Shown: in pieces, positions 18,628-27,378 of the stretch
How positions within the stretch are numbered: the stretch's first letter is position 1
How the letters are laid out: each line of letters opens with the position of its first letter
Assembly: GCA_944326085.1 (NCBI GenBank)
Contig: CALVCL010000012.1
Coordinates: 238,874 to 302,873, forward strand
Direction of reading: 5' to 3'
DNA from: an uncultured Tidjanibacter sp.
GTDB taxonomy: Bacteria; Bacteroidota; Bacteroidia; Bacteroidales; Rikenellaceae
Length of the DNA stretch: 64,000 bases
Program-made: the position numbers and the translations under genes
The notes under the pieces: model-generated
Told to the model about the DNA's origin: nothing
The model's database searches: none
Seen by the model: only the letters and a program-made list of their open reading frames with translations

Positions 18628-19632
18628 CTAAAGTTTTAAGTATTCGGCCACACGGTCGGCCACCGCCGAACCTTCATTGAGGCTGTCACCTATATTTTTC
18701 GGAGCTGTCACCGCACCGGCATAAAATATTCCCTCTTTACCTGAAAGCACATTGCCGCAGAACGGGTCGAGCGGCTGCATGAAGCCGTTGTCGGCAACGA
18801 CAAGGCCTCCGGCAGCATAGCTTGCATTGCTTGCGCCCCCCTTCATGCCGACAATGAGCACAAGCATATCAACCGTCATCTTCAAGGGGCGGCCTATCAG
18901 AGTGTCTTCCGCCTTTATCTGAACCTTCCCGCCCATAGCCTGGCTGGCTTCGGAGATACGTCCGCGCACAAAATTTATATTGTATTCAAGCTGCGCCCTG
19001 CGGTAAAGCTCCTCATATCCCGGGCCGAACATTCGTATATCCATATAGAAGTTGTAAATCTCGGCTGCTGGAAAGAGTTTCTTCATCTCTATAGCCTGCT
19101 TCACGCCCGTAATGCAGCACACCTTGGAACAGTGGTGAGCACCGACCTTCTCATCTCGCGAACCCACACAATGCAGAAAAGCCACACGATGCGGTGCCGT
19201 TCCCTGTACGGTAGCGACATGCCCCTCGTTGAACATCCGTTCAAGGTCCACCGTAGTGATTACATTATCATATATACCGTAGCCGTACTCCTCCTTGCGC
19301 CGCGCATCGAACACATCGAAGCCGGAACATATTACCGTGGCATCGCCACTGAACCTGCCGCCGCCCTTCACGGCGACACCTCCGTCCACAAGTGCCTCCA
19401 CTTCGGCACCTGTATGTATCTCTATACCGGCTTCCTGCACGCGCTGCAACATCGGACCGAGCACGTCCTCCACAGGCGTGAATGTCGGGAACAGCTTATG
19501 CCATCCAGCAACTTTACCTCCCAATCTGTCCCCTCTTTCGACTATCACTGGTTCTGCCCCGCGTGCCTTGAGCGACAGTGCAGCCTGCATGCCTGCAACA
19601 CCGCCTCCTACTATGACTACCTGCTTTCCCAT
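18628..19632 (-). CDS. HdrA/QmoA-like FAD protein
   Basis: Flavoprotein of 334 aa with an N-terminal dinucleotide fold (VVIVGGGVAGMQAAL) that binds FAD. A cysteine-rich segment follows (HCVGSRD and CSKVCC), as in HdrA and QmoA where it binds an iron-sulfur cluster. The C-terminal region has the second FAD motif GIFYAGAV. It is shorter than methanogen HdrA and lacks the additional ferredoxin domains, so it is nearer to Qmo-type subunits. Adjacent genes encode HdrB-, HdrC- and HdrDE-like partners. It is the likely flavin site for electron branching or transfer in the complex. Confidence 0.85.
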   Translation of the reverse strand: MGKQVVIVGGGVAGMQAALSLKARGAEPVIVERGDRLGGKVAGWHKLFPTFTPVEDVLGPMLQRVQEAGIEIHTGAEVEALVDGGVAVKGGGRFSGDATVICSGFDVFDARRKEEYGYGIYDNVITTVDLERMFNEGHVATVQGTAPHRVAFLHCVGSRDEKVGAHHCSKVCCITGVKQAIEMKKLFPAAEIYNFYMDIRMFGPGYEELYRRAQLEYNINFVRGRISEASQAMGGKVQIKAEDTLIGRPLKMTVDMLVLIVGMKGGASNASYAAGGLVVADNGFMQPLDPFCGNVLSGKEGIFYAGAVTAPKNIGDSLNEGSAVADRVAEYLKL

Positions 19633-19665
19633 ATATCAGTATTCGTAAAATCAGTTATAAATCCG

Positions 19666-20727
19666 CTACTCAACTCCCATATTCACGGCAGCCTGTGCAG
19701 GACGGCCAATATACTTGCCGTTGGGCATCAGATATTTCGCTGCAGGGTCATATTCTATACCCATTTTGTTGAGCAGCGGCTCGACATCTACCTGATGCAT
19801 CTGCAAGCCAAGCTCCCACGGGTCGTATCCGAGCACAAGACCTGCCAACTCTTCGTATGTAAGCACCGGTATGCCCTTGCCATCCTCGCCGTATGTGGTA
19901 CCTTCTATCTCGGCTATGGTGTACTGCCACTTGTCCAGGAACATGCCGCAGCCGGGGCAGTTGGTCAATATGAAGTCAGGTTTGTAAGGTGCCATGGACT
20001 CCAGCTTCTTCTGCGAATTGCCTATCGAATATCCGCGGTTGGCCTGTACAAGATAGTTGCGGAAGCCAAAGCCGCAGCAATGGCGCCTTTCAGGATAGTC
20101 AACCACAGTACCGCCCCATGCCTCTATCATTCCGGCCAACACATACGGAAACTCAACTCCGCCGATACCCTCCTTGGGGAATATCTTGGCATAGTGACAT
20201 CCAATATGTTCCACACCGCGCAACGGTTCTCCCGTACGCCGGTTCACAAGCAGATATTTGGCACGGTCGCGTATCGCTTCCCTGTGATGGAAAATTATAT
20301 CGGATGTATGTGCAAGGTTGCGCGGCTTGTAGAATTCACGCCCGGTGGCCTTGTAAAGGTTTTCGCGGATGCGTTCCTCCACTTCGGGGAACTCGCGCCA
20401 TGTCTCCAACACCTCTGTATAAATACCGAACGACGTTATGCACGACACGGCAGCATTCTCCAGACCGGCATCCTGCATCAAAGAGAACTGACGTGCCACA
20501 ACTGTCATTATAGTTTCATGCAGCACGATGTCGGAATGATACCCTATACCTGTACATGACGTATGCGCAGGGTCGTCGAATATGTTGCGTCCCAACTCGT
20601 CGCGTATTATTTTCACGAATGCCTTCTCCGAGCCGGGGAAAAAGTTCTGGCGGATGCAACTCCTCAGATAATAGTAATTATCATCGGCCACCTCCTTCTG
20701 ATATTCCTGCCAAGTATTGCGTTTCAT
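19666..20727 (-). CDS. HdrB-like CCG-domain protein
   Basis: Protein of about 353 aa resembling heterodisulfide reductase subunit B. Two cysteine-rich regions are visible: HIGCHYAK with RRHCCGFG, and TNCPGCGMF, the CCG-type ligands of the non-cubane iron-sulfur clusters in HdrB. The N-terminal CCG region is degenerate. The ATG at 20727 has a strong purine-rich ribosome binding site (AAGAGGAGGAAAG), unusual for this genome, which decides the start. In Bacteroidota the substrate is not known and is unlikely to be CoM-S-S-CoB. Confidence 0.82.
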   Translation of the reverse strand: MKRNTWQEYQKEVADDNYYYLRSCIRQNFFPGSEKAFVKIIRDELGRNIFDDPAHTSCTGIGYHSDIVLHETIMTVVARQFSLMQDAGLENAAVSCITSFGIYTEVLETWREFPEVEERIRENLYKATGREFYKPRNLAHTSDIIFHHREAIRDRAKYLLVNRRTGEPLRGVEHIGCHYAKIFPKEGIGGVEFPYVLAGMIEAWGGTVVDYPERRHCCGFGFRNYLVQANRGYSIGNSQKKLESMAPYKPDFILTNCPGCGMFLDKWQYTIAEIEGTTYGEDGKGIPVLTYEELAGLVLGYDPWELGLQMHQVDVEPLLNKMGIEYDPAAKYLMPNGKYIGRPAQAAVNMGVE

Positions 20728-20750
20728 GTTCTTTCCTCCTCTTTGCGGCA

Positions 20751-21446
20751 TCAGTTGTGATTGCCGCTGTTGACAGTATAGGTGTACATCATGTATTCAT
20801 CGTTCGCACCGTCAAAACCCAATTCTCGGGCCTTGCGGTCTGAACTTTCCTCTATGCTGTCAAAAAAATCCATACACCCTGTAACCTCGAAGATGCGCGT
20901 CAACTCAGCCATTGACTTGTCATCTATACGCCTCATGGCACCTGGACCTTCCTGCATATAAGTCGGGTTGAACCGGCTATACACATCCTTGTCATTATCG
21001 TAAATCCATTTCCACACAGGTCCCTGCTCCTGATGCATGTCGGGATTAATGAGACGCGGTGTGAGACAGTAACCCGTACGCAGGATATTACCTCCTATTA
21101 TACGTTTCAAAGCAAGCTGCTGACGTCCCTTCTCGGACTCCACGAAAAAGCCCAACTTCTGCGACAGGGTCCGGAGCGCCTGTATGACATATCCTGGAGT
21201 ATTGCCGCGCGGACACCTCGGACGACACGACATGCATTCGCCGCAATACCATATGGTTTCGCTACGCAGCAACGTCTCTATGGCATCGTCATCCTTTGTT
21301 TGCACAGTACTCACAATCTGTCGGGGGTCGTAGTTGTAGAACTCTGCTGCAGGACACACTGCAGTACACACGCCGCAGTTCATGCACGCCTTCATACCTT
21401 CACGCATGCGAACGTCCTCCATGAGCATATCATAATATTTTCCCAT
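20751..21446 (-). CDS. HdrC-like 4Fe-4S protein, first gene of the Hdr-like operon
   Basis: Protein of 231 aa with CMNCGVCTAVCPA and CGECMSCRPRCPRG, two [4Fe-4S] sites as in HdrC, plus a long C-terminal extension of unknown role. I place the start at the ATG at 21446, because a promoter at 21502-21532 would begin transcription near 21495, leaving no room for the longer upstream frame. It is followed 23 bp later by the HdrB-like gene. Confidence 0.83.
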   Translation of the reverse strand: MGKYYDMLMEDVRMREGMKACMNCGVCTAVCPAAEFYNYDPRQIVSTVQTKDDDAIETLLRSETIWYCGECMSCRPRCPRGNTPGYVIQALRTLSQKLGFFVESEKGRQQLALKRIIGGNILRTGYCLTPRLINPDMHQEQGPVWKWIYDNDKDVYSRFNPTYMQEGPGAMRRIDDKSMAELTRIFEVTGCMDFFDSIEESSDRKARELGFDGANDEYMMYTYTVNSGNHN

Positions 21447-21501
21447 AATCCGTACGGTTTTCGGAATGCACCGGAACATGCCGGGATACAATATCACGCA
21501 A

Positions 21502-21532
21502 CAAAGTTACCAAGAAGACAACCTTTACCAAA
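21502..21532 (-). promoter_or_regulatory. Promoter of the Hdr-like operon
   Basis: Minus-strand TTTG (21529-21532), 19-nt spacer, and TAACTTTG (21502-21509). It fits the consensus and fixes the first start codon of the operon at 21446. Confidence 0.7.
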
Positions 21533-21632
21533 CAGCGATAAAACCTATTTCAGATAAGTATAAATACCTACAAGCAGCAATGGGAAGCCCCGAATGAAGT
21601 CTTCCCATTAAAACAACATGATTGCAACAAAA

Positions 21633-22118
21633 TCAGTGCTTGCGCACCCAGTCTGTAAACTCGAACGGATAAGGATAGTTCTTGCCGCAGTCATGCCGTT
21701 CGCACGACACCTGCCTCCATTCGTCACGGTTCCAGTCAGGGAAGCGCGTGTCTCCATCGTAATCCTTCTCAACCGTGGTAAGATACAGTTTGTCGGCCAG
21801 CGGCATTGCCTGCGCGTATATCTGCCCTCCGCCAGTAACGAATATCTCCTCTTCTTGCGGGAACAAGGCAAATGCCTCCTCCAGAGACCTCACTACCGTA
21901 ACGCCTTCGGGGGTATAATTCTCTCGACGGCTCACAACGACATTGGTACGCCCAGGAAGCGGACGACCGACAGATTCAAACGTGCGCCTACCCATAATTA
22001 CGGGATGTCCCATAGTAATGCTTTTGAACCTGCGCAGATCTTCGGAAATGTGCCACAACAACGTATTCCCGCCTCCTATCACGCCATTCTGCGCGACAGC
22101 CACTATCACTGAAATCAT
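21633..22118 (-). CDS. folA: Dihydrofolate reductase
   Basis: Reduces dihydrofolate to tetrahydrofolate with NADPH. The N-terminus has the conserved [17 protein letters not shown] loop and LLWHISEDL with the catalytic acidic residue. The NADPH-binding stretch [10 protein letters not shown] is near residue 40. The 161 aa length is typical. Its start overlaps the end of thyA by 4 bp (ATGA-type), so the two are translationally coupled, matching the metabolic link through dihydrofolate. A weak inverted repeat at 21579-21609 lacks a T-tract. Confidence 0.96.
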   Translation of the reverse strand: MISVIVAVAQNGVIGGGNTLLWHISEDLRRFKSITMGHPVIMGRRTFESVGRPLPGRTNVVVSRRENYTPEGVTVVRSLEEAFALFPQEEEIFVTGGGQIYAQAMPLADKLYLTTVEKDYDGDTRFPDWNRDEWRQVSCERHDCGKNYPYPFEFTDWVRKH

Positions 22119-22909
22119 ACAGCTATCGGAGCTTTAATGGAAGGATACGGGTCATATCCCTCGAGTTTGAAATCTTCGTATTTGAAATCGAATATAGACT
22201 TCACGTCCGGATTAAGTATCATTACAGGCAACTGACGCGGCGTACGCTTCAACTGTTCATCGACTTGCTCCATGTGATTGAGATAAATATGTGCATCGCC
22301 AAGCGTATGTACAAACTCCCCAGGACGCAGCCCAGTAACCTGAGCCATCATCATTGTCAGCAGCGCATACGAAGCTATGTTGAACGGCACGCCGAGAAAG
22401 ACATCTGCACTGCGCTGGTAAAGCTGACACGACAGTTTGCCGTCGCACACATAAAACTGGAACAATGCATGACACGGTGGAAGCGCCATGGCATCAATAT
22501 CGGCCACATTCCATGCGCTGACTATATGACGGCGCGAATCGGGATTATTGCTTATGGAGTCGACCACAGCCGCAATCTGGTCTATATGCCTGCCATCGGG
22601 TACGGGCCAACTGCGCCACTGGTAACCGTATATCGGGCCAAGCTCGCCATCCGGCGATGCCCATTCATCCCAAATGGTTACCTTATTGTCATGCAGGTAT
22701 TTAATATTGGTATCGCCGGCAAGGAACCACAGAAGTTCATGGATGATTGAGCGCAGATGCAGTTTCTTTGTGGTCAGAAGCGGAAATCCTTCCGAAAGGT
22801 CAAAACGCATCTGGTATCCGAATATGCTTCTGGTACCTGTTCCTGTACGGTCGCCCTTGAGAGCCCCTTCGCTCTTTATCTTTCTCAAAAGGTCAAGATA
22901 CTGTTTCAT
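22115..22909 (-). CDS. thyA: Thymidylate synthase
   Basis: Methylates dUMP to dTMP using methylene-tetrahydrofolate and yields dihydrofolate. The active-site Cys is in [11 protein letters not shown] near residue 146, and the region [18 protein letters not shown] follows. The 264 aa length equals that of the E. coli enzyme. It lies 9 bp downstream of a CDF transporter gene and overlaps folA, forming the run CDF-thyA-folA. Confidence 0.97.
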   Translation of the reverse strand: MKQYLDLLRKIKSEGALKGDRTGTGTRSIFGYQMRFDLSEGFPLLTTKKLHLRSIIHELLWFLAGDTNIKYLHDNKVTIWDEWASPDGELGPIYGYQWRSWPVPDGRHIDQIAAVVDSISNNPDSRRHIVSAWNVADIDAMALPPCHALFQFYVCDGKLSCQLYQRSADVFLGVPFNIASYALLTMMMAQVTGLRPGEFVHTLGDAHIYLNHMEQVDEQLKRTPRQLPVMILNPDVKSIFDFKYEDFKLEGYDPYPSIKAPIAV

Positions 22910-22917
22910 AACCCTGT

Positions 22918-23841
22918 CTATACCATTTTGCGGTCTATGCCAAACTGTTCTGCATCATGATGCACTCCTTCCGGTTCGACATGTACCACTATATCATATA
23001 TGTTGTCAACCCTGGCACGTATACTCTGCTCCACCTCATTGGCTATGCGGTGGGCTTCGATGACCGTTATGTTGCCATCCACCTCTACATCCAGCACAAT
23101 CATATACATGCTGCCTATCTGACGCGAACGCACCCTATGCGGATTGTGTGCACCAGGAACAGACTCTACGGCATCGAATATCTTGGCATATACTGCCTCG
23201 TCCTTGACGCCATCCATGAGTTCCACATTCGATTCCATGAATATATCCGCCGCTGACTTGATTATAAAGAGACTTATAATAAGGCCAGTCACTGTATCGA
23301 GTATGGGCATCTTCAGCACAAACGTAAACACCAGTCCGACAAGTACACCGGCAGAAATTATCACGTCGTTGCGCATATTGACGGCATTGGCCGTAAGAAG
23401 CGAGCTGTTCACCTTTTTACCCTGACGGTACTGATAGAGTGCCAGCAGAAGTTTGCCGAAAATGGAAAACAACGTAACATATATTGCTATTGCTGCGGGC
23501 ATCTGCTTCGGCTCAGGCGACATAAGGCTGCCAATCGACGACACGAGCATCTGCACTCCGGCATAGAATATGACGAGAGACAGTATTTTCGTCGCTATCG
23601 TTTCAGCCTTTTCGTATCCGTAGGCATACTTCTTTGTCGGAGGCTTGCTCACTATCTTGGCGGCAAATATCATCACCACGGAAATAATGACATCCGTAGC
23701 AGAATCTACACCGTCGCCCAAAACGGCCAGGCTGCCGGCCAGAAAACCAACAACTATTTTTGCCAAGGAAAGCACCGTATTGCCTATGGTGCTTATCCAT
23801 GACGTTCTGACAAGGATTTTGTTACGACTATTGTCCTCCAT
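22918..23841 (-). CDS. Cation diffusion facilitator (CDF) family transporter
   Basis: Metal/proton antiporter of about 307 aa with six hydrophobic helices in the N-terminal two thirds and a cytosolic C-terminal domain. The helix II region reads [10 protein letters not shown], and the Asp residues form the metal site. Family members export Zn, Fe, Co or Mn; the ion here cannot be read from the sequence. The ATG at 23841 is preferred because the longer frame would start inside a hairpin. It precedes thyA and folA. A terminator-like hairpin lies only 12 nt before the start codon, hinting at attenuation. Confidence 0.88.
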   Translation of the reverse strand: MEDNSRNKILVRTSWISTIGNTVLSLAKIVVGFLAGSLAVLGDGVDSATDVIISVVMIFAAKIVSKPPTKKYAYGYEKAETIATKILSLVIFYAGVQMLVSSIGSLMSPEPKQMPAAIAIYVTLFSIFGKLLLALYQYRQGKKVNSSLLTANAVNMRNDVIISAGVLVGLVFTFVLKMPILDTVTGLIISLFIIKSAADIFMESNVELMDGVKDEAVYAKIFDAVESVPGAHNPHRVRSRQIGSMYMIVLDVEVDGNITVIEAHRIANEVEQSIRARVDNIYDIVVHVEPEGVHHDAEQFGIDRKMV

Positions 23842-23853
23842 ACGACACACTAA

Positions 23854-23882
23854 AAAGGCCGGACGCAATTTCTCCGGCCTTT
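23854..23882 (-). terminator. Terminator-like hairpin in the CDF leader
   Basis: Ten-base arms (23854-23863 and 23873-23882) followed on the minus strand by TTTTT. It ends 12 nt before the CDF start codon and 200 nt after the end of the upstream HAD gene. It may terminate the HAD transcript, attenuate the CDF transcript, or both. Confidence 0.65.
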
Positions 23883-23942
23883 AAAAATTTATCTCCCCAA
23901 TCCTCATAAGTCGGAAAGGATTGCCATACTGCACCGACAGTG

Positions 23943-23972
23943 CAAAAATACGCAAAAACAAATAAACGCAAA
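23943..23972 (-). promoter_or_regulatory. Candidate promoter upstream of the CDF hairpin
   Basis: Minus-strand TTTG (23969-23972), 18-nt spacer, TATTTTTG (23943-23950). If used, the transcript would carry a ~95-nt leader that includes the hairpin at 23854-23882. Confidence 0.5.
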
Positions 23973-24084
23973 AACTATGTGGCTATGTCTTATAATCGAA
24001 CAATATGCACGCCATTGTCAGCGTCTTTGCCGATATACAACACCATAGCTTTCAAACATTGCTTTAACATGCGACACAAAACGA

Positions 24085-24858
24085 TTAAAGCAATCCGAAT
24101 TTGTTGAGAGCCTTAACCAGTCCGCCACTATCTATTCCTGTCGTCACATAGTCGGCAGCAGCCTTCACTTCCAGCGATGCATTACCCATGGCAATGCCTG
24201 TTCCGACATACTGCAACATCGATATGTCGTTCTCTCCATCACCGAATGCCATGCATTCATCCCTGTCTATGCCATAATAGTTCAGCATCTGCCGAATGCC
24301 GACATGCTTTCCGCCGCCGCACGGTATCACATCGCACAGCAAATGCGTCCAACGAGTAGCATCACAGGAAGGCATATGTTTCAGCAGTTCTGACTCCTGT
24401 TCTGTATCACCGAAGAATATAAGCTGCAGGACAGGTTCCTCGGTAGCAGCCATGATGTCGGACGGCTCGGGGAAACGCATGTTTATCAACGCCGCACCCT
24501 CCAATGCCCGCGGGGTCACGGCATTGACATGCAGAGCCGACACGTTTTCGAATATGGTAGTCACGCCATGCTCCAGACAGAACTTAGCGGCTGCACGAGC
24601 ATCCTCGGCAGGCATGGCATTGGCATGTATTATCTTGCCGTCGGCACGTACGCACTGGCCGTTGAGCGACACCACCCCGTCGAACATTCCCGTATCCACA
24701 GCATTTCCTATCAGCAGTTCATGACGGCCGGTAGCTATGAACAGTTTCACGCCGCGGCTTCGCAACGACTCAAGTGCACGCAATGTGGCAACGGGCACCA
24801 TGTGGGTCTTGAAACTTACGAGTGTCCCGTCTATGTCGAAGAATATGGCTTTTATCAT
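24085..24858 (-). CDS. Cof-type HAD-IIB family phosphatase
   Basis: Haloacid-dehalogenase phosphatase of 257 aa. Motif I is FFDIDGTLVSF at residues 5-15 with the nucleophilic Asp, motif II is FIATGR, and the C-terminal motif is AFGDGENDISML. The large cap domain between motifs II and III is the IIB type. Such enzymes dephosphorylate sugar phosphates, FMN or pyridoxal phosphate; the substrate is not predictable. The ATG at 24858 directly precedes the motif, so the longer upstream frame is rejected. It is divergent from the EF-G2 gene. Confidence 0.88.
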   Translation of the reverse strand: MIKAIFFDIDGTLVSFKTHMVPVATLRALESLRSRGVKLFIATGRHELLIGNAVDTGMFDGVVSLNGQCVRADGKIIHANAMPAEDARAAAKFCLEHGVTTIFENVSALHVNAVTPRALEGAALINMRFPEPSDIMAATEEPVLQLIFFGDTEQESELLKHMPSCDATRWTHLLCDVIPCGGGKHVGIRQMLNYYGIDRDECMAFGDGENDISMLQYVGTGIAMGNASLEVKAAADYVTTGIDSGGLVKALNKFGLL

Positions 24859-24944
24859 ATAATTAACGCTGTATTGAGTCCGCAGAGGAACATCGGCAAA
24901 AGTACTAAAAAACTTCCCATGGGCGGAATTTTGCACATGCATGC

Positions 24945-24975
24945 TTTGTTTTCTTACCGCATTTTCATATATTTA
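24945..24975 (+). promoter_or_regulatory. Promoter of the EF-G2 gene
   Basis: TTTG (24945-24948), 19-nt spacer, TATATTTA (24968-24975). The -7 element differs from consensus in its last base. The leader to the ATG at 25063 would be ~80 nt. Confidence 0.55.
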
Positions 24976-25062
24976 TGGTCGGCAATCCTGAACATCCAGA
25001 AGATATGGCTGCAGAAAAAGGGAATTGTCCTTCGTACAATAATCATTAACCTAAAAATACGC

Positions 25063-27219
25063 ATGAAAAACTATCAAACTTCCGAAATCAAGAACGTAGT
25101 CCTACTCGGTGCCCCCGGTTCGGGCAAGACCACGTTCGCCGAGGCTATGGCCTTCGAAGGTAAAGTCATAGACCGCAGGGGCACTATCGAGAATGAAAAT
25201 ACCCTGTCAGACAACACCGACCTTGAACACTCCAATCGCAGAAGCATATACTCCACGATACTCTATACAGAGTTCATGGACCACAAGCTGAACATAATAG
25301 ACGCCCCCGGTTCCGACGACTTCAGCGGCGGACTGTTCTCGGCATTCAAGGTAGCCGACGTTGGTCTCATGCTGTTCAACGCACAGAACGGTTTCGAAGT
25401 GGGCAGTGAAATACAGTCGCGCTACGCCAAGGAATACAACGTTCCGCTCGTTGGCGTCATCAACCAGCTCGACAGCGAAAAGGCAAACTGGGAAGCCACC
25501 CTCGAAAGCATAGAAGCTTTCTCCAAGGTAAAACCCGTAATCGTACAGTTCCCCGTCAACGCAGGTCCCGACTTCAACGCATTCATCGACGTTCTTCTCA
25601 TGAAAATGTTCCGTTTCAAAGACGAAAACGGAACCCGTGAAGAACTTGACATACCGGCCGAATATGCCGAACGCGCCGCAGAACTCCACCACGCCCTTCT
25701 TGAGGCTGCCGCAGAAAACGATGAAACCCTCATGGACCGTTACTTCGACAAGGGCGATCTAGTCCCGAACGACATTCGCAAGGGTATCGGTATGGGTATC
25801 GCAAAACGCGAATGGATGCCTATATTCTGCGCATCTGCGAAACGCGACATCGGCACGAAACGTATCATGGAATTCATCATAAACGTTGCCCCGAATCCCG
25901 ACCAGCGTCCTCCGATGACAGACGTAGACGGCAACGATGTCATATGCGACTCCAATGCAGCTCCCGTACTGTTCGTATTCAAAAGCACAATCGAACAGCA
26001 TGTGGGCGAAATCAGCTACTTCCGCGTAGTGAGCGGCAAGGTTACCGAAGGGATGGAATTCATTAACATGCGGACAGAAAACAAGGAAAAGATATCGCAG
26101 TTGTTCGCCGTTGCCGGCAAGAACCGTGTCAAGGTCAGCGAAATGAACGCCGGCGATATCGGCTGTACCGTAAAACTGAAATCAACACGCACGGGCGACA
26201 CCCTCACCGCGGGCGGTTCGCATGTAGTCATATCACCTATGATATTCCCAGAACCGCGTTACCGCGCTGCCGTAAGGGCCATCAACCAGGCCGACGAGGA
26301 AAAACTCGGCGAGTTGCTCAACAAAGCAAAATACGAAGACCCGACCCTGCTTGTGGAGTACTCCAAGGAGTTGAAGCAGACTATCGTACAGGGACAGGGT
26401 GAGCTGCATCTCAAAATCCTCCGCGACCAGATTGTATCCGGAAGCAAAATAGACATCGAATACTCGGCGCCCAAGATACCCTACCGCGAAACCATCACCA
26501 AAACCGCAGCAGCCGACTACCGTCACAAGAAACAGTCGGGCGGTGCAGGACAGTTCGGTGAAGTACACCTCGTGATAGAACCCTACTACGAAGGCATGCC
26601 CGAACCGTCGAAATACAAGATAGACGGCAAAGAACTTACCCTCAACGTGAAGAGCAAGGAAGAATACGACCTCGACTGGGGCGGCAAACTGCAGTTCTAC
26701 AGTGCGATAGTCGGCGGTGCAATCGACGCGCGTTTCATGCCTGCCATCCTGAAGGGTATCATGGAGAAAATGGAGGAAGGTCCTCTGACCGGTTCATACG
26801 CCCGCGACATCCGCGTAATAGTTTACGACGGCAAGATGCACCCGGTTGACTCCAATGAAATATCGTTCAAACTCGCCGGCCGCAATGCCTTCAAGGAAGC
26901 GTTCCGTAACGCAGGTCCCAAGATTATGGAGCCTATTTACAGTGTAGAGGTGCTCGTCCCGACCGACAAAATGGGCGATGTGATGAGCGACATGCAGAAC
27001 CGCAGGGCTATCATCGAAGGCATGTCATCGGAAGGCGGTCTAGACCGTCTTACGGCACGCGTTCCGCTCTCCGAACTGTACCGTTACTCCACGACCCTGA
27101 GTTCACTCACCAACGGCCGTGCAACCTACACGATGAAGTTCGCATCCTACGAGCAGGTTCCCTCCGACATACAGGACAAGCTGCTCAAGGCTTATGCCGA
27201 CACTGACAAGGATGAATAA
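25063..27219 (+). CDS. Elongation factor G paralog EF-G2 with a degenerate GTPase centre
   Basis: Translation factor of 718 aa with all five EF-G domains. The G domain is altered. The P-loop is GAPGSGKTT (residues 16-24). The switch I block normally containing ERGITI is replaced by HSNRRSI. G3 reads DAPGSDDF (residues 80-87), so the catalytic His is Ser84. G4 is NQLD instead of NKxD. This matches the Bacteroides EF-G2 type, which supports slow translocation without GTP hydrolysis and is needed under carbon limitation in B. thetaiotaomicron. The ATG at 25063 starts the conserved protein; the frame upstream is antisense to the HAD gene. A large palindrome terminates it. Confidence 0.9.
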   Translation: MKNYQTSEIKNVVLLGAPGSGKTTFAEAMAFEGKVIDRRGTIENENTLSDNTDLEHSNRRSIYSTILYTEFMDHKLNIIDAPGSDDFSGGLFSAFKVADVGLMLFNAQNGFEVGSEIQSRYAKEYNVPLVGVINQLDSEKANWEATLESIEAFSKVKPVIVQFPVNAGPDFNAFIDVLLMKMFRFKDENGTREELDIPAEYAERAAELHHALLEAAAENDETLMDRYFDKGDLVPNDIRKGIGMGIAKREWMPIFCASAKRDIGTKRIMEFIINVAPNPDQRPPMTDVDGNDVICDSNAAPVLFVFKSTIEQHVGEISYFRVVSGKVTEGMEFINMRTENKEKISQLFAVAGKNRVKVSEMNAGDIGCTVKLKSTRTGDTLTAGGSHVVISPMIFPEPRYRAAVRAINQADEEKLGELLNKAKYEDPTLLVEYSKELKQTIVQGQGELHLKILRDQIVSGSKIDIEYSAPKIPYRETITKTAAADYRHKKQSGGAGQFGEVHLVIEPYYEGMPEPSKYKIDGKELTLNVKSKEEYDLDWGGKLQFYSAIVGGAIDARFMPAILKGIMEKMEEGPLTGSYARDIRVIVYDGKMHPVDSNEISFKLAGRNAFKEAFRNAGPKIMEPIYSVEVLVPTDKMGDVMSDMQNRRAIIEGMSSEGGLDRLTARVPLSELYRYSTTLSSLTNGRATYTMKFASYEQVPSDIQDKLLKAYADTDKDE

Positions 27220-27246
27220 CATATAACACTCCTTATCATATGTTCC

Positions 27247-27280
27247 AAGCGGGGTGCCGACTGCAGTCGGCACCCCGCTT
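27247..27280. terminator. Palindromic terminator after EF-G2
   Basis: A perfect 34-bp palindrome centred on CTGCAG at 27261-27266, flanked by short A and T runs. It forms a very stable hairpin and separates EF-G2 from the ABC transporter genes. Confidence 0.88.
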
Positions 27281-27324
27281 TGCTACCTGTACGCACACAT
27301 ATTACCGCGACACAGCATAATGAC

Positions 27325-27355
27325 TTGATGTCTTACAGAAAAAACACTACATTTG
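27325..27355 (+). promoter_or_regulatory. Promoter of the ABC exporter operon
   Basis: TTG (27325-27327), 20-nt spacer, TACATTTG (27348-27355). Transcription from here supports the ATG at 27379 and excludes the longer upstream frame. Confidence 0.7.
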
Positions 27356-27378
27356 TCCAATTACAACAAATACCCACG

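Noticed and set aside
24529..25062. Long N-terminal extension of the EF-G2 frame
   Set aside because: It is antisense to the HAD phosphatase, and a promoter at 24945-24975 lies inside it. The EF-G homology starts at the ATG at 25063.
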